This document shows, one piece after another, positions 33,042-43,336 of a stretch of DNA of 64,000 bases. The notes under the pieces are model-generated. The model had not been told where the DNA came from. It ran no database searches and saw only the letters and a list, made by a program, of their open reading frames with translations. This stretch comes from Arsenophonus endosymbiont of Aphis craccivora (GTDB taxonomy: Bacteria; Pseudomonadota; Gammaproteobacteria; Enterobacterales; Enterobacteriaceae). The DNA is taken from positions 2,046,001 through 2,110,000 of the forward strand of contig NZ_CP038155.1 in NCBI RefSeq assembly GCF_013460135.1, read 5' to 3'. The number at the start of each line of letters is the position of its first letter. Positions within the stretch are counted from its first letter, which is position 1. Position numbers and translations under genes: made by a program.

Positions 33042-33760
33042 ATATGGCTATTGAATTATCTGACCAAGAGTTACTCCGTTATAATCGCCAAATTATTTTA
33101 CAAAATTTCGATTTTGACGGACAAGAAAAATTAAAAACAGCAAAAGTATTAATTGTCGGAATGGGTGGTTTAGGTTGTGCCGCCGCTCAATATTTAGCCG
33201 CAGCAGGCATTGGGCAACTAACACTATTGGATTTTGATACCGTCTCTCTATCAAATTTGCAACGGCAAATCCTATATCACGACCAATCTATCGGTAACGC
33301 AAAAGTTGACTCGGCCAAAACCGCATTACATAAAATAAATCCGCACATAGAAATTTCTACGGTTAATAGAAAACTGGCAGAATATGAACTGAATACTTTA
33401 ATCAAACAACAAGATGTAGTTGTTGATTGTACCGATAATGTGACTATTCGCGAACAGCTTAACCACCTATGTTTAACGTTAAAACGCCCATTAGTATCAG
33501 GTGCAGCTATTCGCATGGAAGGACAACTGGTGGTATTAACTTATCAAGATAATACCACCTGCTATCACTGTTTAAGCCGTTTATTTGGTGAAAATAATCT
33601 CTCTTGCATCGAAACCGGCGTTATGTCTCCACTGGTTGGTATTATTGGTAGCTTGCAAGCGATGGAAACATTAAAATTACTTACTAACTATGGTAAAATT
33701 ATCAGCGGAAAAGTGCTATTTTATGATGCTATGTCAACAGAATTTCGAACGATTAATTTT

Positions 33761-34786
33761 GGCTATGTCTGCGTTAAATGTTGTACATCGAACAGGCCCA
33801 AGGCTTCTTGCAGTAAAATCACAGGATTGATTAGGATTTTATGGCACTCAAGTATGCGTCTCCAGCCCAGATAATGCGTAAGGTACCTGGTGGCGACCCC
33901 ATGAAACGAGCGCATCCAGTTTTTCAGTCTGCTGTCGTAGGCGTTAACATTCTGAATATGAAAAGGTCCATTGACCCTGCGCGTCTGCCTGAGGTTTACC
34001 GGGCAATGTGGTATTCCCTGTTCCCGGGCCACGTGGGCATAGATCTTCGTACTGTCGGTGCAAAGAATCGCATCCGCGTCGATCAAGGGCGCTAACCGCT
34101 CTCCGACATGCCGAATGTCAAGTTTATCCAGCTGGAAGTCGGCATGTTGACCGCTACGATCCTGAACCACCAGTACGGGGATCTGCTCGGCGGATATCCC
34201 CCGCAACCTGGCTTTTCCTCCCCGTTTTCGAGGAGGTCGTGGAAGTCCCCTATTCCCTTTGAACGACTCAAGGAAGAAGGTTTCATCAGCTTCGACGATA
34301 CCGGACGCATGAACTGCCTGATGTCCGGCAATCTGCTTCAGAAATCAGTGTCGCCAGCGGAACGCTGTATCCTTGTTTATGCCACAGCCTGTTGCGGCCT
34401 TGCGTACACTCAGACTCTGAATCAACATATCAGCATAATCCAGCCAAAGATGCCGCTTTCGTAACCGGGCCATTGGCGTACCTGTCATTGGGTTACAGGT
34501 TTTACCACAGTATTTGCAGCGATAGCGGGGAAGACCACTACTGAATCCCCACGGTCGTAATGCCCACAGATGGCAATGTAGGCAGTTATTCGGTGTAGTT
34601 CTCAACACATCCGGGAGAGGTTTGTCTACTGAAAGAGAGGCTTTCACCTGCTCCCGCTGCTCATTATTAAGGCTGGAAAGCTTGGAAATCCAGCGATCAA
34701 ACTGAATCGCGTCCATGATGTATACCTATCGTAGGAAGAAATCATGATCAGTTTAGCCCACAACCACAATTTACGCAGACATAGCC
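33761..34786 (-). mobile_element. IS1595-family insertion sequence in moeB
   Basis: 1026 bp bounded by inverted repeats GGCTATGTCTGCG (left) and CGCAGACATAGCC (right), diverging after 13 bp. It is GC-richer than its surroundings. IS1595 elements usually make 8-bp target duplications; the flanks (left TTAATTTT, right TTTATTTA) are not identical, so the duplication is missing or mutated. Confidence 0.88.
33763..34716 (-). pseudogene. IS1595-family transposase, one nonsense mutation
   Basis: The frame starts MDAIQFDRWISKLSSL and contains an N-terminal zinc ribbon (NCLHCHLWALRPWG, then RYRCKYCGKTCNPMTGT). It then has GIVEADETFFLESFKG with the first catalytic Asp, AILCTDSTKIY with the second, and GPFHIQNVNAYDSRLKNW with the final Asn/Asp region. 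A single TGA just after AFRWRH (about 34345-34347) interrupts it; the rest of the frame is open to 33763. Other lesions are not obvious. Confidence 0.87.
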
Positions 34787-34927
34787 TTTATTTAATGCCT
34801 GATCCTAATTGTGAAGCCTGTCAGGCAACCACCATATAGAGCGAACTTTTATAGCTGTAAAACCAATATATCACTTTTTAATTATTTATTTTATTAGTGC
34901 TAACCAAGTGATGGAAACTTAACACAG

Positions 34928-35511
34928 CTATAGATCATCATAAGTTTTTACTGAAGGTGCCGTATAGTGTAAAAAACGAACAAGTAAATTGGCCGCCTTA
35001 TCTTCAACAATCGCCATATGTCGATATTTTTCTTGTAAAAACTTTTCATCAGCCATTTTTTCTATCATAGCAACTAACGGTGCCCAATAATTATTAACAT
35101 TTAGTAAGCCACATGGTTTTGTATGTAAGCCAATTTGACCTCAAGTAAAAACTTCACTAAATTCTTCCAGGGTACCAAATCCCCCCGGTAGTGCAATAAA
35201 CCCATCAGCCAAATCAATCATTTTCTGCTTACGTTGATGCATAGTATCGAAAATATGGATTTCACTCAGACCAGTATGAGAAATCTCTCACGTTCAACTA
35301 ATAAATTAGGCATTACACCAACCACTCGACCACCTTGCTCCAATACCGAGTTAGCTAAAACACCCATAATACCGACGCGGCCACCGCCATAAACCAGCGT
35401 TATTTTTCTGTTAACCAGTTCGGATGCCAATGCAATTGCCTGCTGTTGATAAATATCACTGGCTCCTACACTAGATCCGCAATAAACTGTTACACTATTT
35501 ATCTTATCCAC
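34928..35511 (-). pseudogene. LOG-family phosphoribohydrolase-like protein, broken
   Basis: A member of the TIGR00730/LOG family, whose characterised members are nucleotide-5'-monophosphate phosphoribohydrolases (cytokinin-activating in plants). The N-terminal part has VTVYCGSSVGASDIYQQQA and VYGGGRVGIMGVLA. After a frameshift at about 35275-35290 the other frame continues with [19 protein letters not shown] and the diagnostic PGGFGTLEE, then an in-frame TGA near 35142 (a Trp in relatives), and runs to a TAG at 34928. It is broken by two independent lesions. Confidence 0.88.
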
Positions 35512-35784
35512 ATTATCCTCCTTAACTTAAATTTACTAATGTCAGCCTTAGCAGACATTAATCAAATCTAACAAACGCATAAATATTTTTCATGTCATTT
35601 CTTTTTTTAAATTAACAATGATTATAGTGAATATCCTATTTACAATCGGCATTGAAAAGAATATTTGTTTACTTATCTTTTATGTAATAATTACACAATA
35701 TAATTAAGCAAATCTTGCTGTTACTGAGTTATTATTTAGTTTCCTACCATTTATTTTGTTCTCTATTTTTGAGGTTACATCCAG

Positions 35785-36677
35785 ATGTCATTTGTCTTAA
35801 ATCAAAAGCGTAAAACGCTGTTGCCCGTATTGTTGTTGCTATGCGCAATGATATCAATACAAAGTGGAGCTTCATTAGCAAAAAGTCTATTTCCAATTAT
35901 AAGTGCACTTGGCGTAACAGCTTTAAGACTATTTTTGGCAACGATTATTCTTTTTATAATTTTTAAGCCTTGGCGAAAAAAGTTACGCGGCCATTCATTA
36001 AAACATTTAGTTATTTATGGTATCTCCTTAGGCTCAATGAATTCGCTATTTTATCTATCGCTAGAAAGGATCCCATTAGGGATAGGGATCGCTGTGGCAT
36101 TAGAGTTCACCGGCCCTTTAGCCGTAGCAATGTTCTCATCTCGCCGCGAGATTGACTTTGTTTGGATATTAATGGTTATTGTTGGATTAGCCTTTCTACT
36201 ACCTTTTAGAAACAATATTAATAGTTTAGATCCAGTTGGTGTTACATATGCTTTAGCTGCCGGTATTTGCTGGGGAACGTATATCATCTTTGGTCAGCGG
36301 GCTGGGGCGGGTTATGGTACAGCAACAGTGGCTTTAGGTTCGTTTATCTCGACATTGATTTTTTTCCGGTCGGTCTTCTTACCGTTGGCATTGAACCGCT
36401 ATTTGATCTGTCAATTCTACCAATTGCACTTGCGGTGGCTATTTTGTCAACGGCCTTCCCTTACACGCTTGAAATGTTTGCCCTAACACGTATGCCGGCG
36501 AAAACATTTGGTACCTTAATGAGTTTGGAACCGGCAATGGGGGCCTTTATGGGCATGATATTTCTTAATGAACACTTAACATTAACCCAGTGGTTCGCGC
36601 TATTTTGTATCATTGGCTCATCAATTGGTTCAGCATCTACCATGAAAACAAAAAACGAAACGGTTGAAATCAATTAA
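35785..36677 (+). pseudogene. rhtA: RhtA threonine/homoserine exporter, frameshifted
   Basis: RhtA is a 10-helix EamA/DMT exporter of threonine and homoserine, 295 residues in E. coli. The first frame (from 35785) matches from SIQSGASLAKSLFPIIS through EFTGPLAVAMFSSRR to GQRAGAGYGTATVALGS. The second frame takes over near 36360-36400 and continues LSTAFPYTLEMFALTRMPAK to the end at 36677. One frameshift therefore explains the pattern. In E. coli rhtA lies next to ompX and dps; here an IS lies between rhtA and dps and ompX is absent. Confidence 0.92.
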
Positions 36678-36696
36678 GTCGTTTTTCACGCTTAAA

Positions 36697-36726
36697 CAGT
36701 GTGAATTCAAGCCTAAATTCACACTG
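36697..36726 (+). terminator. Inverted repeat after rhtA
   Basis: Stem CAGTGTGAATT/AATTCACACTG (36697-36707 and 36716-36726) with an 8-nt loop, 20 bp beyond the rhtA stop. There is no T-run, so termination is plausible but unproven. Confidence 0.6.
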
Positions 36727-36786
36727 TAACGTGTTGCTAATTTCCATTGCATTCCTATTTTTTATCACCATATTTATAATTGTAAG

Positions 36787-37674
36787 GGCTTTGTTGAATA
36801 AATCGAACTTTTAGGTGATTGGCGGAGCTGATCGCTAAATTCGTTTCAACATCAGGTCCCCATGGCAAAGCAAAAGTTTAAAATTACCAACTGGCCCGCG
36901 TACAACAAGGCACTCAGACAACGTGGTTCCCTGACGGTCTGGCTTGATGAGTCGGCCATCGCTGGATGGACTGACAGTTCTTCGCCTGAAGGTCGTGGCC
37001 GGCCGCTTTACTACAGCGATATGGCTGTTACCACTGTCCTGATGATGAAGCGTGTGTTTAACCTGTCGCTCCGGGCATTACAGGGCTTCGTTGATTCGAT
37101 TTTTAAACTCATGTCTTTGCCGCTGTGCTGTCCGGACTACTCGCTGGTCAGCAGACAGTGTGAATCATGAGATTATCTGTGCCGACTTATCGCTCAGCGG
37201 AACGACAGATGCGCAGGCACTGCCGGGCCTGATTAACCAAACCCACCGGAAAATCAGGGAAGTGTCAGCAGACGGTGCTTATGACGCCTGTTACTGCCAC
37301 GACGCGTTGCTAAGAAAGAAAATCAGGCCCCTTATCCCGCCGCGAAGCGGAGCGAAATACTGGCCGGACAAGCACCATGAACGTAACCATGCGGTGGCGA
37401 ATCAGCGTCTGAGCAGGAGTAATGATATGTGGAAAAAGAAAGTGGGTTATCACCGGCGTTCAGTGGCAGAAACAGCGATGTTCCGCATAAAAACTTTGCT
37501 GGGTGGCCATCTGAGCCGGCGTGACTATGAGGCTCAGGTAGGTGAAGCAATGGCGATGGTCAAAGCGCTGAACCGTATGACGTTGTTGGGTATGCCACAC
37601 AGCGTCAGGATCGGATAACAGCTGTAGCAGAGGGAGACATCCTGGCGGCTAATTCTGATTTATTCAACAAAGCC
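36787..37674 (+). mobile_element. IS5-family insertion sequence, copy 7 (internal deletion)
   Basis: 888 bp with both inverted repeats and a perfect 9-bp target duplication AATTGTAAG (36778-36786 and 37675-37683). Compared with copy 1 it lacks 167 bp between two CAGCAGAC direct repeats (copy 1 positions 690 and 857). Confidence 0.97.
36862..37618 (+). pseudogene. IS5/IS903-type transposase, frameshifting deletion
   Basis: The first 98 codons match copy 1, then the 167-bp deletion removes the D121 region and shifts the frame. The second half with D193 and E259 continues in the other frame to 37618. It is inactive by itself. Confidence 0.94.
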
Positions 37675-37813
37675 AATTGTAAGTAATAAAATAACGCTTA
37701 CATCAATATTACCTATCAATTTAATAGGATCAAATGATAAGACTATTGATTAATAATAAGTTATTGTTTAGATAAAGTATTAATACATGATTTGATATAA
37801 TGGGAGCGTAATA

Positions 37814-38320
37814 ATGAGCACAGCTAAATTAGTTAAAGTACCGAAAATTGATTTACTTTATACCCGTAATGATATTAGTGATAGTACTAAAAAACACGCT
37901 ATTTCTGTTTTAAACCCGCTAGTTGCACAACTTATTAATCTGTCATTGATGACAAAACAAGCACATTGGAATCTGCGCGGTAGAAACTTTATTGCTGTTC
38001 ATAAATTATTAGATGAATTTAATTCCTCTATTTTAGAACATCAAGATGAATTAGCGGAACGCGTGGTACAAATGGGTGGTACAGCTATGGGCACAATAGA
38101 GAGTGTTCATGGCCATACACCATTAAAAGCATACCCAACCAATATTCACGATGTACAAGATCATTTGAAAGCCTTGGCCGATCGTGCTGCGGTGGTTGCC
38201 AATAATGTTCGTAAAGCAATTGATGAAGTTGGTGAAGTGGATGCTGAAGATATTCTCACGGGCGCTTCTCGTGATCTGGATAAATATCTCTGGTTTATCG
38301 AAGCCAATATTGAAAAATAA
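37814..38320 (+). CDS. dps: Dps DNA-binding ferritin-like protein
   Basis: 168 residues against 167 in E. coli. It forms a 12-subunit shell that oxidises and stores iron with hydrogen peroxide and coats DNA in stationary phase. Ferroxidase residues lie in [20 protein letters not shown] and [16 protein letters not shown]. The N-terminal Lys-rich tail needed for DNA binding is kept ([10 protein letters not shown]). A good ribosome-binding site (GGGAG) precedes the ATG and a strong terminator follows. It is the only intact gene between rhtA and the PhnA-domain gene. Confidence 0.97.
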   Translation: MSTAKLVKVPKIDLLYTRNDISDSTKKHAISVLNPLVAQLINLSLMTKQAHWNLRGRNFIAVHKLLDEFNSSILEHQDELAERVVQMGGTAMGTIESVHGHTPLKAYPTNIHDVQDHLKALADRAAVVANNVRKAIDEVGEVDAEDILTGASRDLDKYLWFIEANIEK

Positions 38321-38370
38321 CCGTTGTATCTCTCTCTCGATAACTATATAAAAACAAAATGTCGTCATTT

Positions 38371-38395
38371 AGCCACACAGGAGTGTGGCTTTTTT
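38371..38395 (+). terminator. Rho-independent terminator of dps
   Basis: Stem AGCCACAC/GTGTGGCT (38371-38378 and 38383-38390), a 4-nt AGGA loop and a T5 tail. A classic intrinsic terminator 50 bp after dps. Confidence 0.92.
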
Positions 38396-38473
38396 ATGTT
38401 TATTTATCCACTTAATATTAATCAATTTTTTTACTATAATTGTTAGCATTGTTTGCAATTAATAAGGATTTTC

Positions 38474-38695
38474 ATGGATATTGTCGTTAAAGATGCTAAT
38501 GGCGCACACTTAAGCGATGGGGATAGTGTGCAAGTTATAAAAGATCTCAAAGTTAAAGGAACATCAAAAACCCTAAAACGAGGCACGGCAATAAAAAACA
38601 TTAGCCTAACCCAAAATAAAGATGAAATTGAGTGTAATGCAGAAGGAATTAAAGGTTTAGTGCTAAAAACCTGCTTTTTGAAAAAAATCAGCTAA
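38474..38695 (+). CDS. PhnA-domain (YjdM-like) small protein
   Basis: 73 residues from the ATG at 38474, which has AAGGA 5 nt upstream; an in-frame ATG at 38453 lacks such a site. The whole protein matches the C-terminal PhnA domain of E. coli YjdM (111 residues): VVKDANGAHLSDGDSVQVIK, then LKVKGTSKTLKRGT. The N-terminal zinc ribbon of YjdM is absent, but single-domain relatives of about 70 residues exist in other gammaproteobacteria. The old name alkylphosphonate utilisation protein is misleading; the function is unknown. The gene is intact. Confidence 0.85.
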   Translation: MDIVVKDANGAHLSDGDSVQVIKDLKVKGTSKTLKRGTAIKNISLTQNKDEIECNAEGIKGLVLKTCFLKKIS

Positions 38696-38734
38696 TTTCA
38701 ATAAGGAGTAATAAGTAGCAGATAAAAAGGCTTA

Positions 38735-40863
38735 TTACTCCGTTTCTTTAGGAAGTGTCGAGGATATTTCTGGTTCAACTATCGGAAACACCGGTAATGA
38801 AGCTAATAAACGAGCACCATACTGCTTGGTTATTAGTCGTTTATCATAGATAACAATCTCACCATAACAATCATGGCTACGGATCAAGCGACCGACTTGC
38901 TGCATTAACGTGAATGAGGCAGTTGGCAAACTTTGTACTTCAAATGGATAAAGATTTAATGTTTTTAACCATTCATTTTCAGTAATAATGATTGGGTTTG
39001 TGATCGGTGGAAAAGAAATTTTTTGAATATGTAACTGCGATAAATAATCGCCTTTAAGATCCAAACCTTCAGCAAAGGATTTTAATCCAACTAACACACT
39101 AGTGAGTCCTTGATCCACACGTTGACAATGAGTTTCGACCAACCGATAACGCGGTTTATCACCCTGAACCAACAATTGCTCGCGTAACTCGTTAACTTGA
39201 TTCAAAAAGCCTTCCATTGCTCGTTGACTACTAAACAAAAATAGGATGCCACGATGTTTGCCAGACTGGAGTTGTTGTTTAAAATAATCAGCCATTTCCG
39301 CTAAGTGTAATATTTCATTTTGCCAAGTCGGTTCGATTGACATTTTAGGGATCACTAATTGCCCTTGTTTAACATGATCAAAAGAAGCTTCTAAACTAAC
39401 AAAGCGATCATCTTCACGCTCATTTAACCCGGTTAACTCCGTGAAACGAGCATAACTATCTAATGAACGTAAAGTGGCTTAAGTCACTATTATGTGTGGA
39501 ATATTTTGCCATAACAGCTGATTTAACTGTTCATTGACCCTTATTCCCGCACAATGAAAATAGTAATGTAACTGATTTTTGTCATAATGACGGCTCAACC
39601 ATTTGGATTGGATACTGGCGCATTTGATGATGTTTCACAGCCAGCTAAACGCCAAAATTTAACCATATTTTGCCAATAACTGAGCATCTTACTGCTGATT
39701 AACAGGCTAAGATGCAAAGTAGCAGCATCATGTTTGCCAGTTTGTTCAGACAAGTGCTCGACTATTTTTTCAGTAAGTACAACAAAATCATGGCTGAGTT
39801 GCAAAAGTTGTTGGCAACAAACATTTAATTCCTCTGGTAATTGACCTAATTTAAACAGATAAATCGGATCCTGACTATTGTCAGGTAATAAATGCTGAGT
39901 AATAGCCATAACCTGACTAAAGCAATCAATTAATTTTTGTCTGTGCCGGATTAAATGATTAGTTTTGGCGAGTTTTGGTGGTTTAACTGGGCAGTAGTGG
40001 CTCAAATAGTGCTCTATGTGACGTAAAAAATTATCTAACTGCGCGGTCAGATGAGGTACAGTAATATTCGCTTCAACTTCTAAGCTATCTCGGGCTACAG
40101 CTGCGATATGATGCCCTTCATCAAGGACTAACAACATCTTTTTAGCCTCAGGTAAAACCGAGCCACTTTCCATCGCTGCCATCACCAATGCCTGATTAGT
40201 AACGATGACATCAACTTGCTCAATTTTCCATATGGCCAAAAAAAATGGACAGCAATGATAAAACTGACAATTTCTGGCTAAACATCCAACTTTATCGGTA
40301 CTGATTTTTTGCCATAAACTATCATCTAACGCTGTTTTATAATGATCTCTTACCCCATCCCAATGACCGGCGATAAAATCAGCATGTAGCTGCTGACAAA
40401 CTGTGCTCTCTTGTTGACTGGTTACCGCCATCTCCTGCTGCAATAACAACATCAAGTCAATCTGCGGCTGATCTACCGCACAAATAGCAGTCAAATTGTG
40501 TGGGCACAAATAACGCCTACGGCCAAAAATAGCAATAAATCTTAGATCAGGAATAATTTTAGCCAACAAAGGGAGATCTTTATGTAAAATTTGATCTTGC
40601 AAGGCAATATTGGCCGTACTGATGACTAAGTGCTTGCTATTTGCCCGACTAATAGCAATACCCGCAATTAGATCAGATAGGGTTTTCCCCACTCCGGTTG
40701 GTGCTTCAATAACCAGATGACGGCCTTGTTCACCTGATAATGTCTTAGCTACTTCGGCGATCATTTGCCGTTGGTCAATACGTGGAATAAAGCCGTCAAT
40801 ATAAGTCGATAGCGATTTATACCAAAGACTTATCTGATTTTTAATTGTGTTAGATAGCGCCAT
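38735..40863 (-). pseudogene. dinG: DinG ATP-dependent DNA helicase, broken
   Basis: DinG is an XPD-like 5'-3' Fe-S helicase that resolves R-loops, about 716 residues. The first part (from MALSNTIKNQ at 40863) has Walker A IEAPTGVGKTLSD, Fe-S region Cys residues (RRYLCPHNLTAIC, VGCLARNCQFYHCCPF) and LLVLDEGHH. A frameshift near 39595-39605 follows, then about 80 codons in another frame with an in-frame TAA near 39480 (IIVT, stop, ATLRS). The last 206 codons include SFAEGLDLKGDYLSQL and QVGRLIRSHDCYGEIVIYD. Two lesions, so inactive. Confidence 0.93.
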
Positions 40864-41052
40864 AGAAATCTTATATAAAAATATCAACCATTTTGATGAG
40901 TATAAAACGATAAAAATATTAAATTTATCATAGTGTTATTATCAATAAGATAAAAATTTAATCCAGATTTAATTTCTCACAAAAAATAGATATACTAGTT
41001 TTAGTTAACACTCAACCCCAAGTTAAATTATTGCTTATTATAGAAGGGTATT

Positions 41053-41895
41053 ATGTACGAAGCATTTTTTGTTAGCCCGCAATGGCTTCATCGGCATTTA
41101 ACGGATGAAAATATTGTCCTAGTTGATGCTTCTGCGCCGCCACCTACCGATCCAACTGATTATCAACAACGATATTATCAAGAACATATTCCCAGTGCGC
41201 AATTTTTCAATTTGGATATTGTTGCTGACCAAAGTAATAATCTGCCTCATATGCTACCTGATGAAATAACTTTCACTCAAGCGGTTGAGCAATTAGGCAT
41301 CAGCAATCATCATCAAGTTGTTATTTATGATCAAGGCGCACTATTTTCCGCCCCGCGCGCCTGGTGGACCTTTAAAACATTAGGCTGTAATAATGTTAAA
41401 ATTTTAGCCGGAGGGCTATGCGGATGGAAAAAAGCGGGCTATTCGCTAGACTCCGGTATGTCTGTGGTACGTGAAAGACAGCAGTTCATTGCTAAATGTA
41501 TTACTGATCAAGCTTTATCCCAACAACAAGTAATCACCCTTCTTCAACAACCTAATGTCCAATTTATCGATGCACGCCCCACTGCCCGTTTCAGTGCACA
41601 GCAGCCAGAACCTCGCCCAGGATTACGGATGGGACATCTGCCAGGCAGTAAGAATGTTCCTTGGAATTGGTTAGTCAAGGAAGGTTGTTATAAATCACCG
41701 GCAGAGTTAAAAGCTATTTTTGCCAAACAACAGGTTGACATTATGCAGCCCACAGTCATTAGCTGTGGTTCTGGTATGACTGCCGCTGTAGTGTTACTTG
41801 CTTTAATACTTTTGGGTAATAAGAATGTCAAACTTTATGATGGCTCATGGGCTGAATGGGGCCAATATAATGGATTACCGATTGAAACGAACTAA
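41053..41895 (+). CDS. sseA: 3-mercaptopyruvate sulfurtransferase
   Basis: 280 residues against 281 in E. coli. It transfers sulfur from 3-mercaptopyruvate to thiol or cyanide acceptors and generates H2S from cysteine. It has two rhodanese domains: an inactive N-terminal one (about 8-125) and a catalytic one with Cys238 in the loop CGSGMTA, the mercaptopyruvate-type variant. AGAAGG lies 6 nt before the ATG, and a strong terminator follows. The gene is intact and stands alone. Confidence 0.96.
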   Translation: MYEAFFVSPQWLHRHLTDENIVLVDASAPPPTDPTDYQQRYYQEHIPSAQFFNLDIVADQSNNLPHMLPDEITFTQAVEQLGISNHHQVVIYDQGALFSAPRAWWTFKTLGCNNVKILAGGLCGWKKAGYSLDSGMSVVRERQQFIAKCITDQALSQQQVITLLQQPNVQFIDARPTARFSAQQPEPRPGLRMGHLPGSKNVPWNWLVKEGCYKSPAELKAIFAKQQVDIMQPTVISCGSGMTAAVVLLALILLGNKNVKLYDGSWAEWGQYNGLPIETN

Positions 41896-41898
41896 GAT

Positions 41899-41933
41899 AA
41901 AAACATAACTGCCAGTTTAGCAGTTATGTTTTT
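41899..41933. terminator. Bidirectional terminator between sseA and the GlsB-type gene
   Basis: Perfect 14-bp stem AAAAACATAACTGC/GCAGTTATGTTTTT (41899-41912 and 41920-41933) with a 7-nt loop. A and T tracts at the stem base allow termination in both directions; it sits between the two convergent genes. Confidence 0.92.
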
Positions 41934-41967
41934 ATATGAGAAATGCTTATTATCTTTAGATAGTGGG

Positions 41968-42219
41968 CTATGGGCGACCGACCATTCCGGCGATAAAAAG
42001 GACAACAATAGCACCAATTACGGCAACAATAAAACTGCTTAAATTAAAGCCATCCACTTTGCCTTTACCAAAGAAGGTACTGATATAACCGCCGACAACT
42101 GCGCCGACAATACCGAGGATAATGGTCATGATAATCCCCATATTGTAAGCACCTGGCATGACCCACTTAGCAATAATACCAGCGATCAAACCAAAAATAA
42201 CCCAGGACAAACTACCCAT
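41968..42219 (-). CDS. GlsB/YeaQ/YmgE-family small membrane protein
   Basis: 83 residues from the ATG at 42219, which has a strong GGAGGG 6 nt upstream; the upstream in-frame ATG would put this site inside the gene. It has three membrane segments with glycine-rich helices (VIFGLIAGIIAKWVMPG, ILGIVGAVVGGYIS, FIVAVIGAIVVLFIAGMV). Transglycosylase-associated/GlsB family members are stress-induced inner-membrane proteins of unknown mechanism. It is convergent with sseA. The gene is intact. Confidence 0.93.
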   Translation of the reverse strand: MGSLSWVIFGLIAGIIAKWVMPGAYNMGIIMTIILGIVGAVVGGYISTFFGKGKVDGFNLSSFIVAVIGAIVVLFIAGMVGRP

Positions 42220-42440
42220 ACACACCCTCCGAAATATCCAACATATCAAATAAGTTAAAAAACTAACTTGCTAACATTTCAAATATATGAACACTTTTTA
42301 GTAAAGAACCTAACCGCCAGAAATGCAAATAGATAAGCGATTTTTTATCAAAAATTTGTGATAATCATTTTATATTAGTCGATTAGGTGTCTTATAATAT
42401 GTTGTATTTTATACTGTTTTTTAACTATGGTTGTGACAAG

Positions 42441-43329
42441 TCAACAAAAAGTATGACGTTCAATTATATTAGCAATAGCGGCTGATTTTTTCTCTAATCT
42501 GATCTGATTAAATAACTCAGCCGCTTCAACATACTTTTTACGCAAATAACCTAACCACTGTTTAATACGCGCTGCGTGATATTGACCTCTATCACCTTGT
42601 TTTTCCAGCTGAATATATTTAAACAGAATTTGCATAACCTGCGGCCAAAACCATCGGTTCAGCTTGATATTTGATCACTTGAGCCAGGTTAGGAACATGT
42701 AATCCACCTCGGCCAATCATCAACTCGTCACAGCCGGTTATCGCCCTGCACTCATTTGCACTATGCCAATCCCAAATTTCGCCATTGGCGATAACCGGTA
42801 TAGTGAATTTTTGGCGTATCTGGCCGATGGTTAGCCAATCGATTTTTTCTGCCCGATACCCCTCGGCCTTAGTTCGACCATGAATGATAATTTCTGTCGT
42901 GCCAGCCTGTTGCACAGCATCGACAATTTCAAATGCCAGACAACGATCATCCCAACCTAACCTGACTTTTACTGAAGTAGGTAAATTCGTAGGTACTGCC
43001 GCCCCACCGCCATGGCCATTAACTGTCGGAGACGGGCAGCCACAATTGAAATCCACCCCCCAAGAGCCTAACTCTACTGCTAGTGCCGCATTTTCAGCTA
43101 ACCATTGCGGATGCTGACCCAGTAATTGAATACGTACTAATGTACCTGATACAGTTGTACTTGCTTGATATAATTCAGGGCAAATTCGATAAAATGTTTT
43201 GGTTGGCAATAAACTATCCACCACCCGCAAAAATTCGGTGATACAAAGATCATATTCGTTAACTTCAGTTAATAGCTGACGCACCAAAGAGTCGAGAACC
43301 CCTTTCATCGGGGCGAGTAATATTCGCAT
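42441..43329 (-). pseudogene. dusC: DusC tRNA-dihydrouridine synthase, broken
   Basis: DusC is the flavoenzyme that reduces U16 of tRNA, 315 residues in E. coli. The frame from [15 protein letters not shown] runs through [16 protein letters not shown] (catalytic Cys present). It then lacks about 18 codons relative to E. coli (TLLKDPELIYQGAKAMRE is missing) while staying in frame, resuming at [18 protein letters not shown]. After [11 protein letters not shown] it stops; the C-terminal helical tRNA-binding domain continues in another frame (42441-42635: [20 protein letters not shown]). A frameshift plus deletion implies loss of function. Confidence 0.92.
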
Positions 43330-43336
43330 TTATCCG

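Larger units (their letters stand above)
33044..34839 (+). pseudogene. moeB: MoeB MoaD-adenylyltransferase, split by an IS1595-family element
   Basis: MoeB is the E1-like enzyme that adenylates the C-terminal glycine of MoaD. The first 239 codons are open: ATP-binding VLIVGMGGLGCAAAQYLA, DFDTVSLSNLQRQILY, DCTDNVTIREQLN, and the first zinc Cys pair in TCYHCLSRLF. At 33761 the coding sequence passes into the IS, giving a foreign tail. The lost end is recognisable after the element (34790-34839: LMPDPNCEACQATT, then stop), with the second zinc Cys pair. So the gene was complete before insertion. Confidence 0.94.

Noticed and set aside
36862-37618. Programmed frameshifting of the IS transposase as an explanation for split frames
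   Set aside because: Copies 1, 6 and 8 have a single open frame; the split copies differ by clear deletions or nonsense codons.
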